This document shows, piece after piece, positions 1-6,048 of a DNA stretch of 7,512 bases; within the stretch, counting starts at the first letter, position 1; each line of letters opens with the position of its first letter. Made by a program: the position numbers and the translations under genes. The notes beneath the pieces are model-generated. The model worked only from the letters and a program-made list of their open reading frames with translations. It was not told the DNA's origin and did not search any database. This DNA is from Thermaceae bacterium. Lineage in GTDB: Bacteria; Deinococcota; Deinococci; Deinococcales; Marinithermaceae. The stretch spans positions 1-7,512 of the forward strand of contig JALVWZ010000362.1 in the NCBI GenBank assembly GCA_027023115.1. The letters are read 5' to 3'.

Positions 1-80
1 CCGTTGGGGTTGCCGTCTTTGACGTCGAAGAGCAGAACGAACTCGTGCCTCTTGCTAGGGTCCAGGTGCAGCTCACTCAT
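1..80 (-). CDS. cas7: Cas7 (Csd2), type I-C Cascade backbone subunit, N-terminal fragment
   Basis: Cas7 polymerises along the crRNA to form the backbone of the type I-C Cascade complex. Only the first 26 codons are present; the gene continues past the left edge. The translation begins MSELHLDPSKRHEF and then reads VLLFDVKDGNPNG, which matches the conserved first beta strand and DGNPNGDP motif of Csd2-family Cas7 proteins. The ATG at 80 has a strong Shine-Dalgarno sequence, AGGAGG at 92-87, with 6 nt of spacing. The start overlaps the last 8 nt of cas8c (73-80), so translation is probably coupled. Family assignment rests on this short but diagnostic motif and on position right after cas8c, the standard I-C order. 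Confidence 0.9.
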   Translation of the reverse strand, partial: MSELHLDPSKRHEFVLLFDVKDGNPN

Positions 81-453
81 CGCTTTCCTCCTGATCTTTC
101 TTTCCGTAACCGCTACGGAAATCGGCGCGCTGGTGGTAGAAGCCCAGGGCGAACTCGGCTTGCTGTTCCAAGGTGAGCGTCTTTGGGAAGCCGCCGGCCG
201 TGTCGAGGGAGCTAAGGATGTCTTCGACGAGCGGGTTTAGCGAGCCCGCTTTTTGCAGGTGCGATACCGACGACGTGCGCAGCAGCATCCCGAACGTTGC
301 CGCCGGGGCGGTGGACGCCGCACCATAGAACCTCTCGACAAGCGTGCGGTTTATTTTGAAACCTTGAGCCCGCTTTTGCGCTTCCTCAAGCACCGCGAGC
401 AGCCTGCCAGATAGGTACGCTTGGGTATTGCGTTGCGGATCCAGTCTTTCCAT
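73..453 (-). CDS. cas11c: Cas11c, small subunit translated from an internal start within cas8c
   Basis: In type I-C systems the small subunit Cas11 has no gene of its own but is made from an internal start in the 3' part of cas8c (established for several I-C operons). Here the in-frame ATG at 453 (Met476 of Cas8c) is preceded by AAAAAGGAGG at 471-462, with 8 nt from GGAGG to the ATG, one of the strongest ribosome binding sites in the window. The product would be 126 residues, close to the size reported for Cas11c. It is largely helical in appearance, starting MERLDPQRNTQAYLSGRL and ending in a charged tail with KKDQEESDE, as expected for the helical bundle lining the Cascade belly. The run of Gly-Glu codons just before the start (KKEGERM) may be shaped by the SD. 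No independent evidence of translation is available from sequence. Confidence 0.82.
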   Translation of the reverse strand: MERLDPQRNTQAYLSGRLLAVLEEAQKRAQGFKINRTLVERFYGAASTAPAATFGMLLRTSSVSHLQKAGSLNPLVEDILSSLDTAGGFPKTLTLEQQAEFALGFYHQRADFRSGYGKKDQEESDE

Positions 454-1878
454 ACGTTCCCCCTCCTTTTTGCCGTAGAACAGGATCAACTTTATGGCCG
501 CCGCCAGGGACCACAAGTTCCAAACTTCTTTGGACTCTTGCAGAACTTTCACGTTCCGCATTCTGTAGGTCGCCGCTTGCAGAAAGCCTTTTGGGGGGCT
601 TTGCCCCAGATACGCCGTCCGTAGCAGCCCACGTAATAAGTTGGGGTTTGGAGCGTCCAGCGCGCGAAGAAGGTCGGCCAGCGGGCGTGGCTCTATTCGG
701 TCGCCCCAAGGAGACGTGATGCTGGTGGCTCGCAAGAACGCGGTTAGGTGGCGCTTTACGTCGGCTAGTGAGGTGCTAATCCACTCTCGCAAAGCGATCC
801 GGCCGATGTTAGGAGAAAGGACCGCCAGATAGAAGCCGTAGTCATCAAGGCCTACCGCAGCGCCGAGCGGTTTCCAGGGCAAGGCCAAGAGCTGCTGCAA
901 CTGCGCAAGCGTCGGTCGGGGCTGTTCAGTGTCTTCTGACCTTTTTGCGCCGCTTAGGATGCCGCTGAGAAGCGCGCTCAGGCCTGCTGCGTCGAATGAT
1001 TTTGCGCCCGCTTCTATGGGTAGGGGCGCTTTCACCCAGTAAAGGGCTATTTGGTTGGTTAGAGAATCGCGCTTATTCCGGTCGCTAATGAGGGTCATCC
1101 TATGGTCATTTGACTGGCTCAAGTAATTGAAGGCCCTAGATGCGGTATCGGCGCAGTCGAAGCACAGGCCGATATGGCTGCTCTTTTCGGGTGCGGCCCC
1201 TGCATGGTACGAGGGAAAAGCTGGCTGGTTAAAGGAGGTTAGGGGGCTGTTGCCGACTAGCTTCACGCCCAAGGGGATGCGGCCGACCAGCTCCACATCG
1301 GGAGTGCGGCAGACCGCGCACTCTCCTTTGATTGGACCGTTTTTGGGGGCGGCCAGTTCGGCGAGTTTCTTGGCCCAAAATGCCCTGGATTGCGGATGCA
1401 TAAAAAGGGGCTGGTCTTGAAGAGGCCCGGTTTCGGGAACGAACTCCACCCAGTCTTTCGACGTGACTTTGCCAAGGTTGGAATCGGATAGCAACCAACC
1501 ACCCTTAAGACCCTCGATTAGCAACACCACTTCGTTTCTTAGATCGGGGTCGTTCAACTCTGGCCAGTCTAGAAATTCTTCGAGCAAGCCGATAAACGCA
1601 GCGTGTTTCTCGGCGGCGCGTTTGTCGGGTTTTCCCTTTGGGTCCAGCTCAACGCCCAAAGAATAGCCAGCTTCGTCGGCAAGGAGGTGGGGTTGAATGC
1701 CCGATGTACGTCCCGAAAATGGACGTGCTACGTCGTGATCTATGGGGGTCAAGAGGAACCCATTTGGTCGCAAGCGAACGCGCCAGCGAATAGGCTCTTT
1801 GTAGTAATAGAACCCTGGTGGCGGTAAGCGACCGTCTTTTTCGAGTCTCTTACCAAGCTCTACCAACGCCCTAAGCAT
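73..1878 (-). CDS. cas8c: Cas8c (Csd1), type I-C Cascade large subunit
   Basis: Large subunit of type I-C Cascade, thought to recognise the PAM and help recruit Cas3. It has 601 residues, within the usual Csd1 range of roughly 570-630. Family marks seen are a central stretch with LTSFNQPAFPSY (213-224) and, in the C-terminal third, AYLSGRLLAVLE (487-498), FYGAAS and PAATF (517-529) and the near-terminal FALGFYHQR (576-584). The start ATG at 1878 is supported by GGAGG at 1889-1885 with 6 nt of spacing; it overlaps the end of cas5 by 8 nt. Two CxxC pairs, C187/C190 and C239/C242, flank the conserved SFN-PAF segment and suggest a zinc knuckle; as I recall, typical Csd1 proteins carry CxxTG at the first position, so this looks like a divergent branch. 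The 3' part also appears to encode Cas11c from an internal start. Confidence 0.95.
   Translation of the reverse strand: MLRALVELGKRLEKDGRLPPPGFYYYKEPIRWRVRLRPNGFLLTPIDHDVARPFSGRTSGIQPHLLADEAGYSLGVELDPKGKPDKRAAEKHAAFIGLLEEFLDWPELNDPDLRNEVVLLIEGLKGGWLLSDSNLGKVTSKDWVEFVPETGPLQDQPLFMHPQSRAFWAKKLAELAAPKNGPIKGECAVCRTPDVELVGRIPLGVKLVGNSPLTSFNQPAFPSYHAGAAPEKSSHIGLCFDCADTASRAFNYLSQSNDHRMTLISDRNKRDSLTNQIALYWVKAPLPIEAGAKSFDAAGLSALLSGILSGAKRSEDTEQPRPTLAQLQQLLALPWKPLGAAVGLDDYGFYLAVLSPNIGRIALREWISTSLADVKRHLTAFLRATSITSPWGDRIEPRPLADLLRALDAPNPNLLRGLLRTAYLGQSPPKGFLQAATYRMRNVKVLQESKEVWNLWSLAAAIKLILFYGKKEGERMERLDPQRNTQAYLSGRLLAVLEEAQKRAQGFKINRTLVERFYGAASTAPAATFGMLLRTSSVSHLQKAGSLNPLVEDILSSLDTAGGFPKTLTLEQQAEFALGFYHQRADFRSGYGKKDQEESDE
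462..471 (-). promoter_or_regulatory. Internal ribosome binding site for Cas11c
   Basis: The minus strand reads AAAAAGGAGG from 471 to 462, then 8 nt to the in-frame ATG at 453. Such a full-length anti-SD match inside a coding region, at exactly the place where I-C operons initiate Cas11c, argues for use rather than coincidence. Confidence 0.8.
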
Positions 1879-2560
1879 TTGCGGCCTCCAGTTTTCTCAA
1901 CTCCCGATAAAGCTCTTGTGGCACATCCAACCATCCGTTAGCTATACGCGCATGGAAAAAGAGCGCCTGGACATAGCCGGGAATTGGCCTTTCTTCCCCA
2001 GGGCGTTTGAAGGTGAGTTCTTTGCGTTTTTTATCTGCGACAAAGGCGATGTCGAAAAGTATCGTGCCGACGTCGAGATTAAGTGGAGGAGGTATTTCGT
2101 CGCTTGCCGGTTCAAAGAACGCGGCGAACTCGCGGGTGCCCAGGTAGGGGGTGTGGTGATATTGCCCGCGCTCGACGCGGCGGCGGAACTGGTCGGTGTA
2201 CTTGTAAACGGGGTCGGTGGCGTGGGGGCGGAGGTAAATATCGGCCTCGATGATGTAGGCAACATCTTTGAGGATGAGGCTCGTTCTCTGCTGCCGGTCG
2301 CGTTCGACAACGATTGGGTTTTTGCCCTGCCGTGAGCCGATTTCGTTGCGGAGAATGGAGGTTTGCCGGCCGGGTTTGAGGATGCCGATGCGGGTTATCT
2401 GGTAGCGGAACTCCGGTTTCCAGAAGATGGCCTCGAGTACACCGCGGGCGGCGCTGGGGGTTATGACCGGGTAGCTAACACGCTCCACCTTGAACTCGGG
2501 TCTGGAGAACAGCGCATAATCGCCCCAAACCTTTACGCGTACTTTGGCTGTTTCGTTCAC
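1871..2560 (-). CDS. cas5c: Cas5 (Cas5d/Cas5c), type I-C crRNA-processing subunit
   Basis: In type I-C, which lacks Cas6, Cas5 cleaves the pre-crRNA repeat and then caps the 5' handle in Cascade. From the GTG at 2560 it has 229 residues. Diagnostic segments are VKVWGDYALFSRPEFKVERV (9-28), the TPSAARG-LEAI motif (34-44), LKPGRQTSILRNEIGS (61-76) and the FRRRVERGQ / PYLG-REFAAFFEP region (125-151). I prefer GTG 2560 because AGGGGG at 2575-2570 lies 9 nt upstream; the alternative TTG at 2566 adds Met-Lys but leaves only 3 nt. That Shine-Dalgarno overlaps the cas3 stop codon. The catalytic Tyr described for Bacillus halodurans Cas5d (Y46, in the SIYWKP motif) is Phe46 here (EAIFWKP); Lys120 aligns with the second catalytic residue, followed by Tyr121 where B. 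halodurans has His. It overlaps cas8c by 8 nt. Confidence 0.95.
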   Translation of the reverse strand: MNETAKVRVKVWGDYALFSRPEFKVERVSYPVITPSAARGVLEAIFWKPEFRYQITRIGILKPGRQTSILRNEIGSRQGKNPIVVERDRQQRTSLILKDVAYIIEADIYLRPHATDPVYKYTDQFRRRVERGQYHHTPYLGTREFAAFFEPASDEIPPPLNLDVGTILFDIAFVADKKRKELTFKRPGEERPIPGYVQALFFHARIANGWLDVPQELYRELRKLEAANA

Positions 2561-2573
2561 TTTCAAACACCCC

Positions 2574-4763
2574 CTAGACGACCAAATCGGCAGGATCGGC
2601 CAGGTCCTCGCTAATACCGCGAACCTCGTCGTACTTGCAAATCCACTTATAAAGATTATCGCTCACTTGTTCCAGGCAGTTGTGATATTTCGTCACATCA
2701 TACCTGAACAGGTTGACCAGATACGGTTGCAGCTGTTGCCAAGCGAGCCGGCTGGGGACAACCAGGAAAGCGTGCAGTTTATCCATAGAATCTTCGTAGG
2801 GCACAACCACCGGAACCGTGTCGCCCTTTATCAAGCGGTATTCCGAGGAGACCTCGGGATAGTTGAACTGATCCCTGAAATCCTGGATTCCGTAGGCGTC
2901 TAGATTGGACATATCGAAGAGCTTGCGAAAGTAGACGCGAAAGATGTCGGGGCGGTGCAGCGACTCGGGGCCGTATTCGGGGTTGGCCAGCAGCGCCTCA
3001 GCTTCGCCCAGCCCACTGCGATAGGTTCCGCGAGGGCTACCGCCCTCAACAGGGTTAAAGATGACAACGCGGCCTTGGTGGTCCAGCCGCCCTTCGCGGT
3101 TGCAGCGCCCCGCCGCCTGTACGATGCGGTCCAGCGGGCCTATTGCCCGCCAGACTTCTGGAAAGTCTAGGTCCACGCCCGCCTCGACGACCTGCGTACT
3201 AATCAACCGCACCTCGCGCCCGCTACGGAGCCTCTGCCGCACTTCGCTTAGGACCTGGCGGCGGTGCGCCCCGCATAGCAAGGTCGAGAGGTGGAGGGCG
3301 GCCGGATCGTCACCCAAGGCATCGAGCAGAGCGATAGCGTCTTTACGAGTGTTCAGCACCGTCATGACTTGCGGTTTGCCAGCCAGCTCAGCAGCTATCT
3401 GGCTCCAAGGCTCGGGATGTTTGCGGTATCCGTAAGTCACGCGCCGCAGAACGTCGAAGTGCCGCGGATAGTCGGGAACAATCTCGGTTATTTGCACGCC
3501 GGTGAACTCGGGCACCCGTTCGGAAAGCTCGAAGGCTGGTTGCGTGGCCGTGGAAAAAACTACGCTTGCCCCGTACCGCTCGACGAGCTGACGTAAAACA
3601 TCGAGGGTTGGCCGAAGCAGCTCGAGCGGTAGGGTTTGCACCTCGTCAATCAGAATGACCGAGCGGGCCAGGTTATGGAGTTTGCGAACCCGGCCAGGGT
3701 GGTTGCTGAAAAGGCTTTCGAACAGTTGCACCGTGGTGGTAACGATGAGCGGATGGTCCCAGTTTTCCGTGGCCAGGCGCAGCTTGAGGAGGTTTGGCTT
3801 TTCACTCTCGTTCTCGGGCGGCTGCAAGGCGGAATGGTGTTCTAAAACCGCATCACTTCCAAAAATCTCTTTATATTCATCGGCGGTTTGTTCGATTATC
3901 GAGGTGTAAGGGATGGCGACGACGGTGCGGCGCAGGTCGTTGTTCAGGGAGTGCTTGAGCGCAAAAGCGAGGCCGCTGCGGGTCTTGCCGCCGCCAGTGG
4001 GCACCGTGAGGCGAAAGAAGCCGGGTGGCAGGCTAGCCGCCGCCAGAGAGGAATCGTAAACTTCCTTGCGTACTTTATTGACGATAGTGTCGGCGGCAGT
4101 GGCGATGAGCTGATTTTGGTCGTTTTCGAACTTGCCCCATAGCTCGTTGAGGTTGGGGAAGCCTTTTCTGAGGCCTGCAATATTTGAATCAAAATGAGCC
4201 TCGGTATCTAGCCGGTCGGCGTCGACCAACGCCGAGAGCAGCAAGCGCAGGTAAAGCTCGTTAGCGCGGTTGGCGGCCGCCGGACCCCGCTGTGGCGGCT
4301 GGATTTCTGGAACCGAAGAGTGTGTTTGGGCGAGCATCCGGTTGAAGAAGGAAGCGGCTTCTTGCAGTTTTTCAGGCTCTTTCTCTTCGTCGCTTTTGAG
4401 CGATAGCGCCGCGGTCCCGGGCTCCTTCAGACCAGCGTGATGGCCTAGAACGGGCAGCGAGGCAAGCGGAAAGCCACATTCTTGCAGGTATTTGCACAGG
4501 ATGAGCGCGCCCCAGACGGAGTGGGGAACTGTCTTGCCTGGTTTCCCCTGGGAGGCGAGCTCCAGGTAGCGCTGGAAGTCTTTCGTGGCTTTGCCCAAGT
4601 CGTGAAAAAGGCCTAGAACATACGCCATGTTTGGCGCTGATTCGCCAAGGTATTGCGCAAATTGGCTCGCCAACTTGGCTACGGTCAGCAGGTGGTCACG
4701 CAGGGTTTGCGGGACGCCGGAGGCGTTCGCACTATGTGCTAGAGGTTCAGCCTGTTTACCCAT
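2574..4763 (-). CDS. cas3: Cas3, type I-C HD nuclease-helicase
   Basis: Cas3 is recruited by target-bound Cascade and degrades DNA by ATP-driven unwinding and HD-domain cleavage. The 729-residue protein holds both domains. The N-terminal HD nuclease has H24 (DHLLTVA), HD at 54-55 (LFHDLGK), GHHAG at 107-111 and a conserved-looking aspartate in LVDADRLDTE (179-188). The SF2 helicase has Walker A VPTGGGKT (254-261), Walker B as DEVQ (373-376), motif III STAT (404-407), the QVVEAGVDLDF segment (524-534) and QAAGRCNR (549-556), containing the arginine finger region. All expected catalytic residues are present, so it looks active. It is the first gene of the operon. There is no Shine-Dalgarno sequence before the ATG at 4763; a -10 hexamer ends 10 nt upstream, predicting a leader of only 3-4 nt. 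The TAG stop lies 13 nt before the cas5 GTG. Confidence 0.97.
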   Translation of the reverse strand: MGKQAEPLAHSANASGVPQTLRDHLLTVAKLASQFAQYLGESAPNMAYVLGLFHDLGKATKDFQRYLELASQGKPGKTVPHSVWGALILCKYLQECGFPLASLPVLGHHAGLKEPGTAALSLKSDEEKEPEKLQEAASFFNRMLAQTHSSVPEIQPPQRGPAAANRANELYLRLLLSALVDADRLDTEAHFDSNIAGLRKGFPNLNELWGKFENDQNQLIATAADTIVNKVRKEVYDSSLAAASLPPGFFRLTVPTGGGKTRSGLAFALKHSLNNDLRRTVVAIPYTSIIEQTADEYKEIFGSDAVLEHHSALQPPENESEKPNLLKLRLATENWDHPLIVTTTVQLFESLFSNHPGRVRKLHNLARSVILIDEVQTLPLELLRPTLDVLRQLVERYGASVVFSTATQPAFELSERVPEFTGVQITEIVPDYPRHFDVLRRVTYGYRKHPEPWSQIAAELAGKPQVMTVLNTRKDAIALLDALGDDPAALHLSTLLCGAHRRQVLSEVRQRLRSGREVRLISTQVVEAGVDLDFPEVWRAIGPLDRIVQAAGRCNREGRLDHQGRVVIFNPVEGGSPRGTYRSGLGEAEALLANPEYGPESLHRPDIFRVYFRKLFDMSNLDAYGIQDFRDQFNYPEVSSEYRLIKGDTVPVVVPYEDSMDKLHAFLVVPSRLAWQQLQPYLVNLFRYDVTKYHNCLEQVSDNLYKWICKYDEVRGISEDLADPADLVV

Positions 4764-4773
4764 TGTAGAAATA

Positions 4774-4779
4774 AGGTTA
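4774..4779 (-). promoter_or_regulatory. Predicted -10 element of the cas3-cas5-cas8c-cas7 operon
   Basis: The minus strand reads TAACCT from 4779 to 4774, a TANNNT-type hexamer 10 nt before the cas3 ATG. The start site predicted from it is near 4767-4766, giving a nearly leaderless mRNA. There is no recognisable -35 element 16-18 bp upstream, which fits a promoter that depends on an activator. The CRP-like palindrome lies at the right distance. Confidence 0.55.
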
Positions 4780-4800
4780 CAGCCGCGAAGGGCTCTTTCG

Positions 4801-4816
4801 TGTGATGCCCGTCACA
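4801..4816. promoter_or_regulatory. CRP-type operator palindrome between cas3 and luxS
   Basis: The sequence TGTGATGCCCGTCACA is a perfect TGTGA-N6-TCACA palindrome, the core consensus of cAMP receptor protein sites. Its centre (4808/4809) is at -41.5 relative to the start site predicted from the cas TAACCT hexamer, the class II activator position, and at about -48.5 for luxS. As I recall, the CRP of Thermus thermophilus HB8 activates cas genes through sites ending in TCACA plus three bases, with the -10 hexamer 18-19 bp beyond; here the corresponding distance is 18 bp. Outside TCACA the site fits the E. coli-type consensus better than the published Thermus one. Another CRP/FNR-family regulator could be the binder. 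Confidence 0.75.
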
Positions 4817-4844
4817 GGAAGCTGTATGACTATCGCGGCGGCAC

Positions 4845-4850
4845 TAGAAT
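4845..4850 (+). promoter_or_regulatory. Predicted -10 element for leaderless luxS transcript
   Basis: TAGAAT lies 6 nt before the luxS ATG, so transcription would begin at or next to the start codon. The only purine-rich stretch, GGAAG at 4851-4855, is 1 nt from the ATG and too close to act as a Shine-Dalgarno sequence. A TANNNT hexamer directly upstream of the start codon is the hallmark of leaderless genes in Deinococcus. The -35 region (about 4822-4827, CTGTAT) is weak. Confidence 0.6.
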
Positions 4851-4856
4851 GGAAGT

Positions 4857-5327
4857 ATGGCCAAGGTTGCCTCTTTCGACTTAGACCACACCAAGGTAAA
4901 GGCGCCGTACGTGCGCCTGGCGGACCTTAAGTACACCCCCGGCGGGGAGGTGATTAGCAAGTGGGACCTGCGGGTGGGCCAGCCCAACCGCGAGGTGATC
5001 GGCACCGGGGCGATGCACACCTTCGAACACCTGCTCGCCATGAAGATGCGCGACCACCTGGAGGGAATCGTGGACGTTAGCCCGATGGGCTGCCGTACCG
5101 GGTTCTACGCGGTGATCATCGGCGAGCCAGAACCCGAGGCGGTGATGGACGCCTTCGCCAAGGCGCTGGCCGAGATAATCGCCCACGAGGGGCCGGTGCC
5201 GGCGGCCAACCCGCTCGAGTGCGGCAACTACCGCGACCACGACCTGGAAGAAGCCAAGTTCTGGTCGCGCCACGTGCTCGAAAAGGGCCTGCACGTTCAG
5301 GAAACCATCCTGATCCAGGGGCGCTAG
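4857..5327 (+). CDS. luxS: S-ribosylhomocysteine lyase LuxS
   Basis: Cytosolic metalloenzyme of the activated methyl cycle: it splits S-ribosylhomocysteine into homocysteine and 4,5-dihydroxy-2,3-pentanedione, which cyclises to autoinducer AI-2. The 156-residue protein is full length for the family. It carries the metal-binding HTFEH motif (H54, E57, H58), the catalytic cysteine C79 in SPMGCRTGFY, and the third metal ligand C122 in ECGNYRDHDL. The N-terminus FDLDHTKVKAPYVRL (6-20) is the conserved substrate-binding arm. As remembered, it is strikingly similar to the Deinococcus LuxS. It heads the luxS-mtnN-prs operon; the mtnN start codon follows its TAG after 1 nt. Its promoter region is shared with the divergent cas operon. 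Initiation is probably leaderless. Confidence 0.98.
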   Translation: MAKVASFDLDHTKVKAPYVRLADLKYTPGGEVISKWDLRVGQPNREVIGTGAMHTFEHLLAMKMRDHLEGIVDVSPMGCRTGFYAVIIGEPEPEAVMDAFAKALAEIIAHEGPVPAANPLECGNYRDHDLEEAKFWSRHVLEKGLHVQETILIQGR

Positions 5328-5328
5328 C

Positions 5329-6024
5329 GTGAGCGGCCCGATATTGTTGTTGGCCGCCGAGGGCGAGGAAGCCGCGGCGGTGCTCGAGCGCATGGCCGGC
5401 GTCGCAGAGATAGCCGCCCCCTGGCCGGTGTTCGCTGGCGAGCTGGGCGGTCGCGAGGTGCGCTTGCTGGAAAGCGGCATTGGCAAGGCGGCCGCCGGCG
5501 CGGTGGTGGGCTGGGCTACGGAGCGCTTCAAGCCGGCGGCGGCAGTCTGGCTGGGGGTGGCCGGGTCGCTCAACCCGCAGCTTTCCACCGGCGACGTGCT
5601 GATAGCGGACGACGCGGTGCAGTGGGACATGGACCTGACCCCGCTGGGCCGGGCTCCGGGCGAGCTGGACAGTGGCGAGCGCTTCGTTCCCGCCGACGTA
5701 AGGCTGACCGACGCGCTGCACGCCAGCGCCGCCAGGCTCGGCTACCACCACGTGCGTGGTCGGGTCGCCAGCGGCGATAAGTTCGTGGCCGATCCGCAGA
5801 CGGCGCGCTGGATTCGCGAAACCTTCGAAGCCGACGCGGTGGAGATGGAGGGCGCGGCGGCGCTGTGGGCGGCGCGCCGGCTGGGTGTGCCGATGGCGCT
5901 GGTGCGGGCGGTCACCGACGCGGCCGATACCGCCGCCCCGGGAGCGTTCGAAGCCTTTTTGGTGGAGGTGTCGCAACGGCTGGCGCTATTGGTGGAGGAC
6001 ACCCTGACGCATCTCGACGGTTAA
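5329..6024 (+). CDS. mtnN: 5'-methylthioadenosine/S-adenosylhomocysteine nucleosidase
   Basis: Hydrolyses S-adenosylhomocysteine to adenine and S-ribosylhomocysteine, the LuxS substrate, and methylthioadenosine to adenine and methylthioribose. The 231 residues match the usual MTAN/Pfs length. Visible motifs are ESGIGKAAAG (48-57), VAGSLNP and GDVLIADDAV in the phosphorylase-like core (78-97), SGDKFV (148-153), VEMEGAA (171-177, ribose-binding Glu174) and RAVTDAAD (193-200), where Asp197 is the catalytic acid. Glu14 aligns with the catalytic Glu12 of the E. coli enzyme. The GTG start at 5329 is supported by AGGGG at 5317-5321 with 7 nt of spacing and lies 1 nt after the luxS stop, so the pair is co-transcribed and probably translationally coupled. 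Purine-nucleoside phosphorylase is a distant alternative, made unlikely by the luxS context. Confidence 0.95.
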   Translation: MSGPILLLAAEGEEAAAVLERMAGVAEIAAPWPVFAGELGGREVRLLESGIGKAAAGAVVGWATERFKPAAAVWLGVAGSLNPQLSTGDVLIADDAVQWDMDLTPLGRAPGELDSGERFVPADVRLTDALHASAARLGYHHVRGRVASGDKFVADPQTARWIRETFEADAVEMEGAAALWAARRLGVPMALVRAVTDAADTAAPGAFEAFLVEVSQRLALLVEDTLTHLDG

Positions 6025-6048
6025 GATTGAGATAAAAGGGGTGGAGGT

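Noticed and set aside
373..376. DEVQ in place of DEAH/DEVH in the Cas3 Walker B box (residues 373-376 of the protein)
   Set aside because: As I recall, Gln at this position is common in type I-C Cas3 helicases and compatible with activity, so it is not a sign of a broken enzyme.
4881..5976. Long open frames on the minus strand (249 and 286 codons) opposite luxS and mtnN
   Set aside because: They are shadows of very GC-rich coding DNA: low-complexity Ala/Arg/Pro/His composition, no family motifs and no ribosome binding sites, while the plus strand encodes two clearly recognised enzymes.
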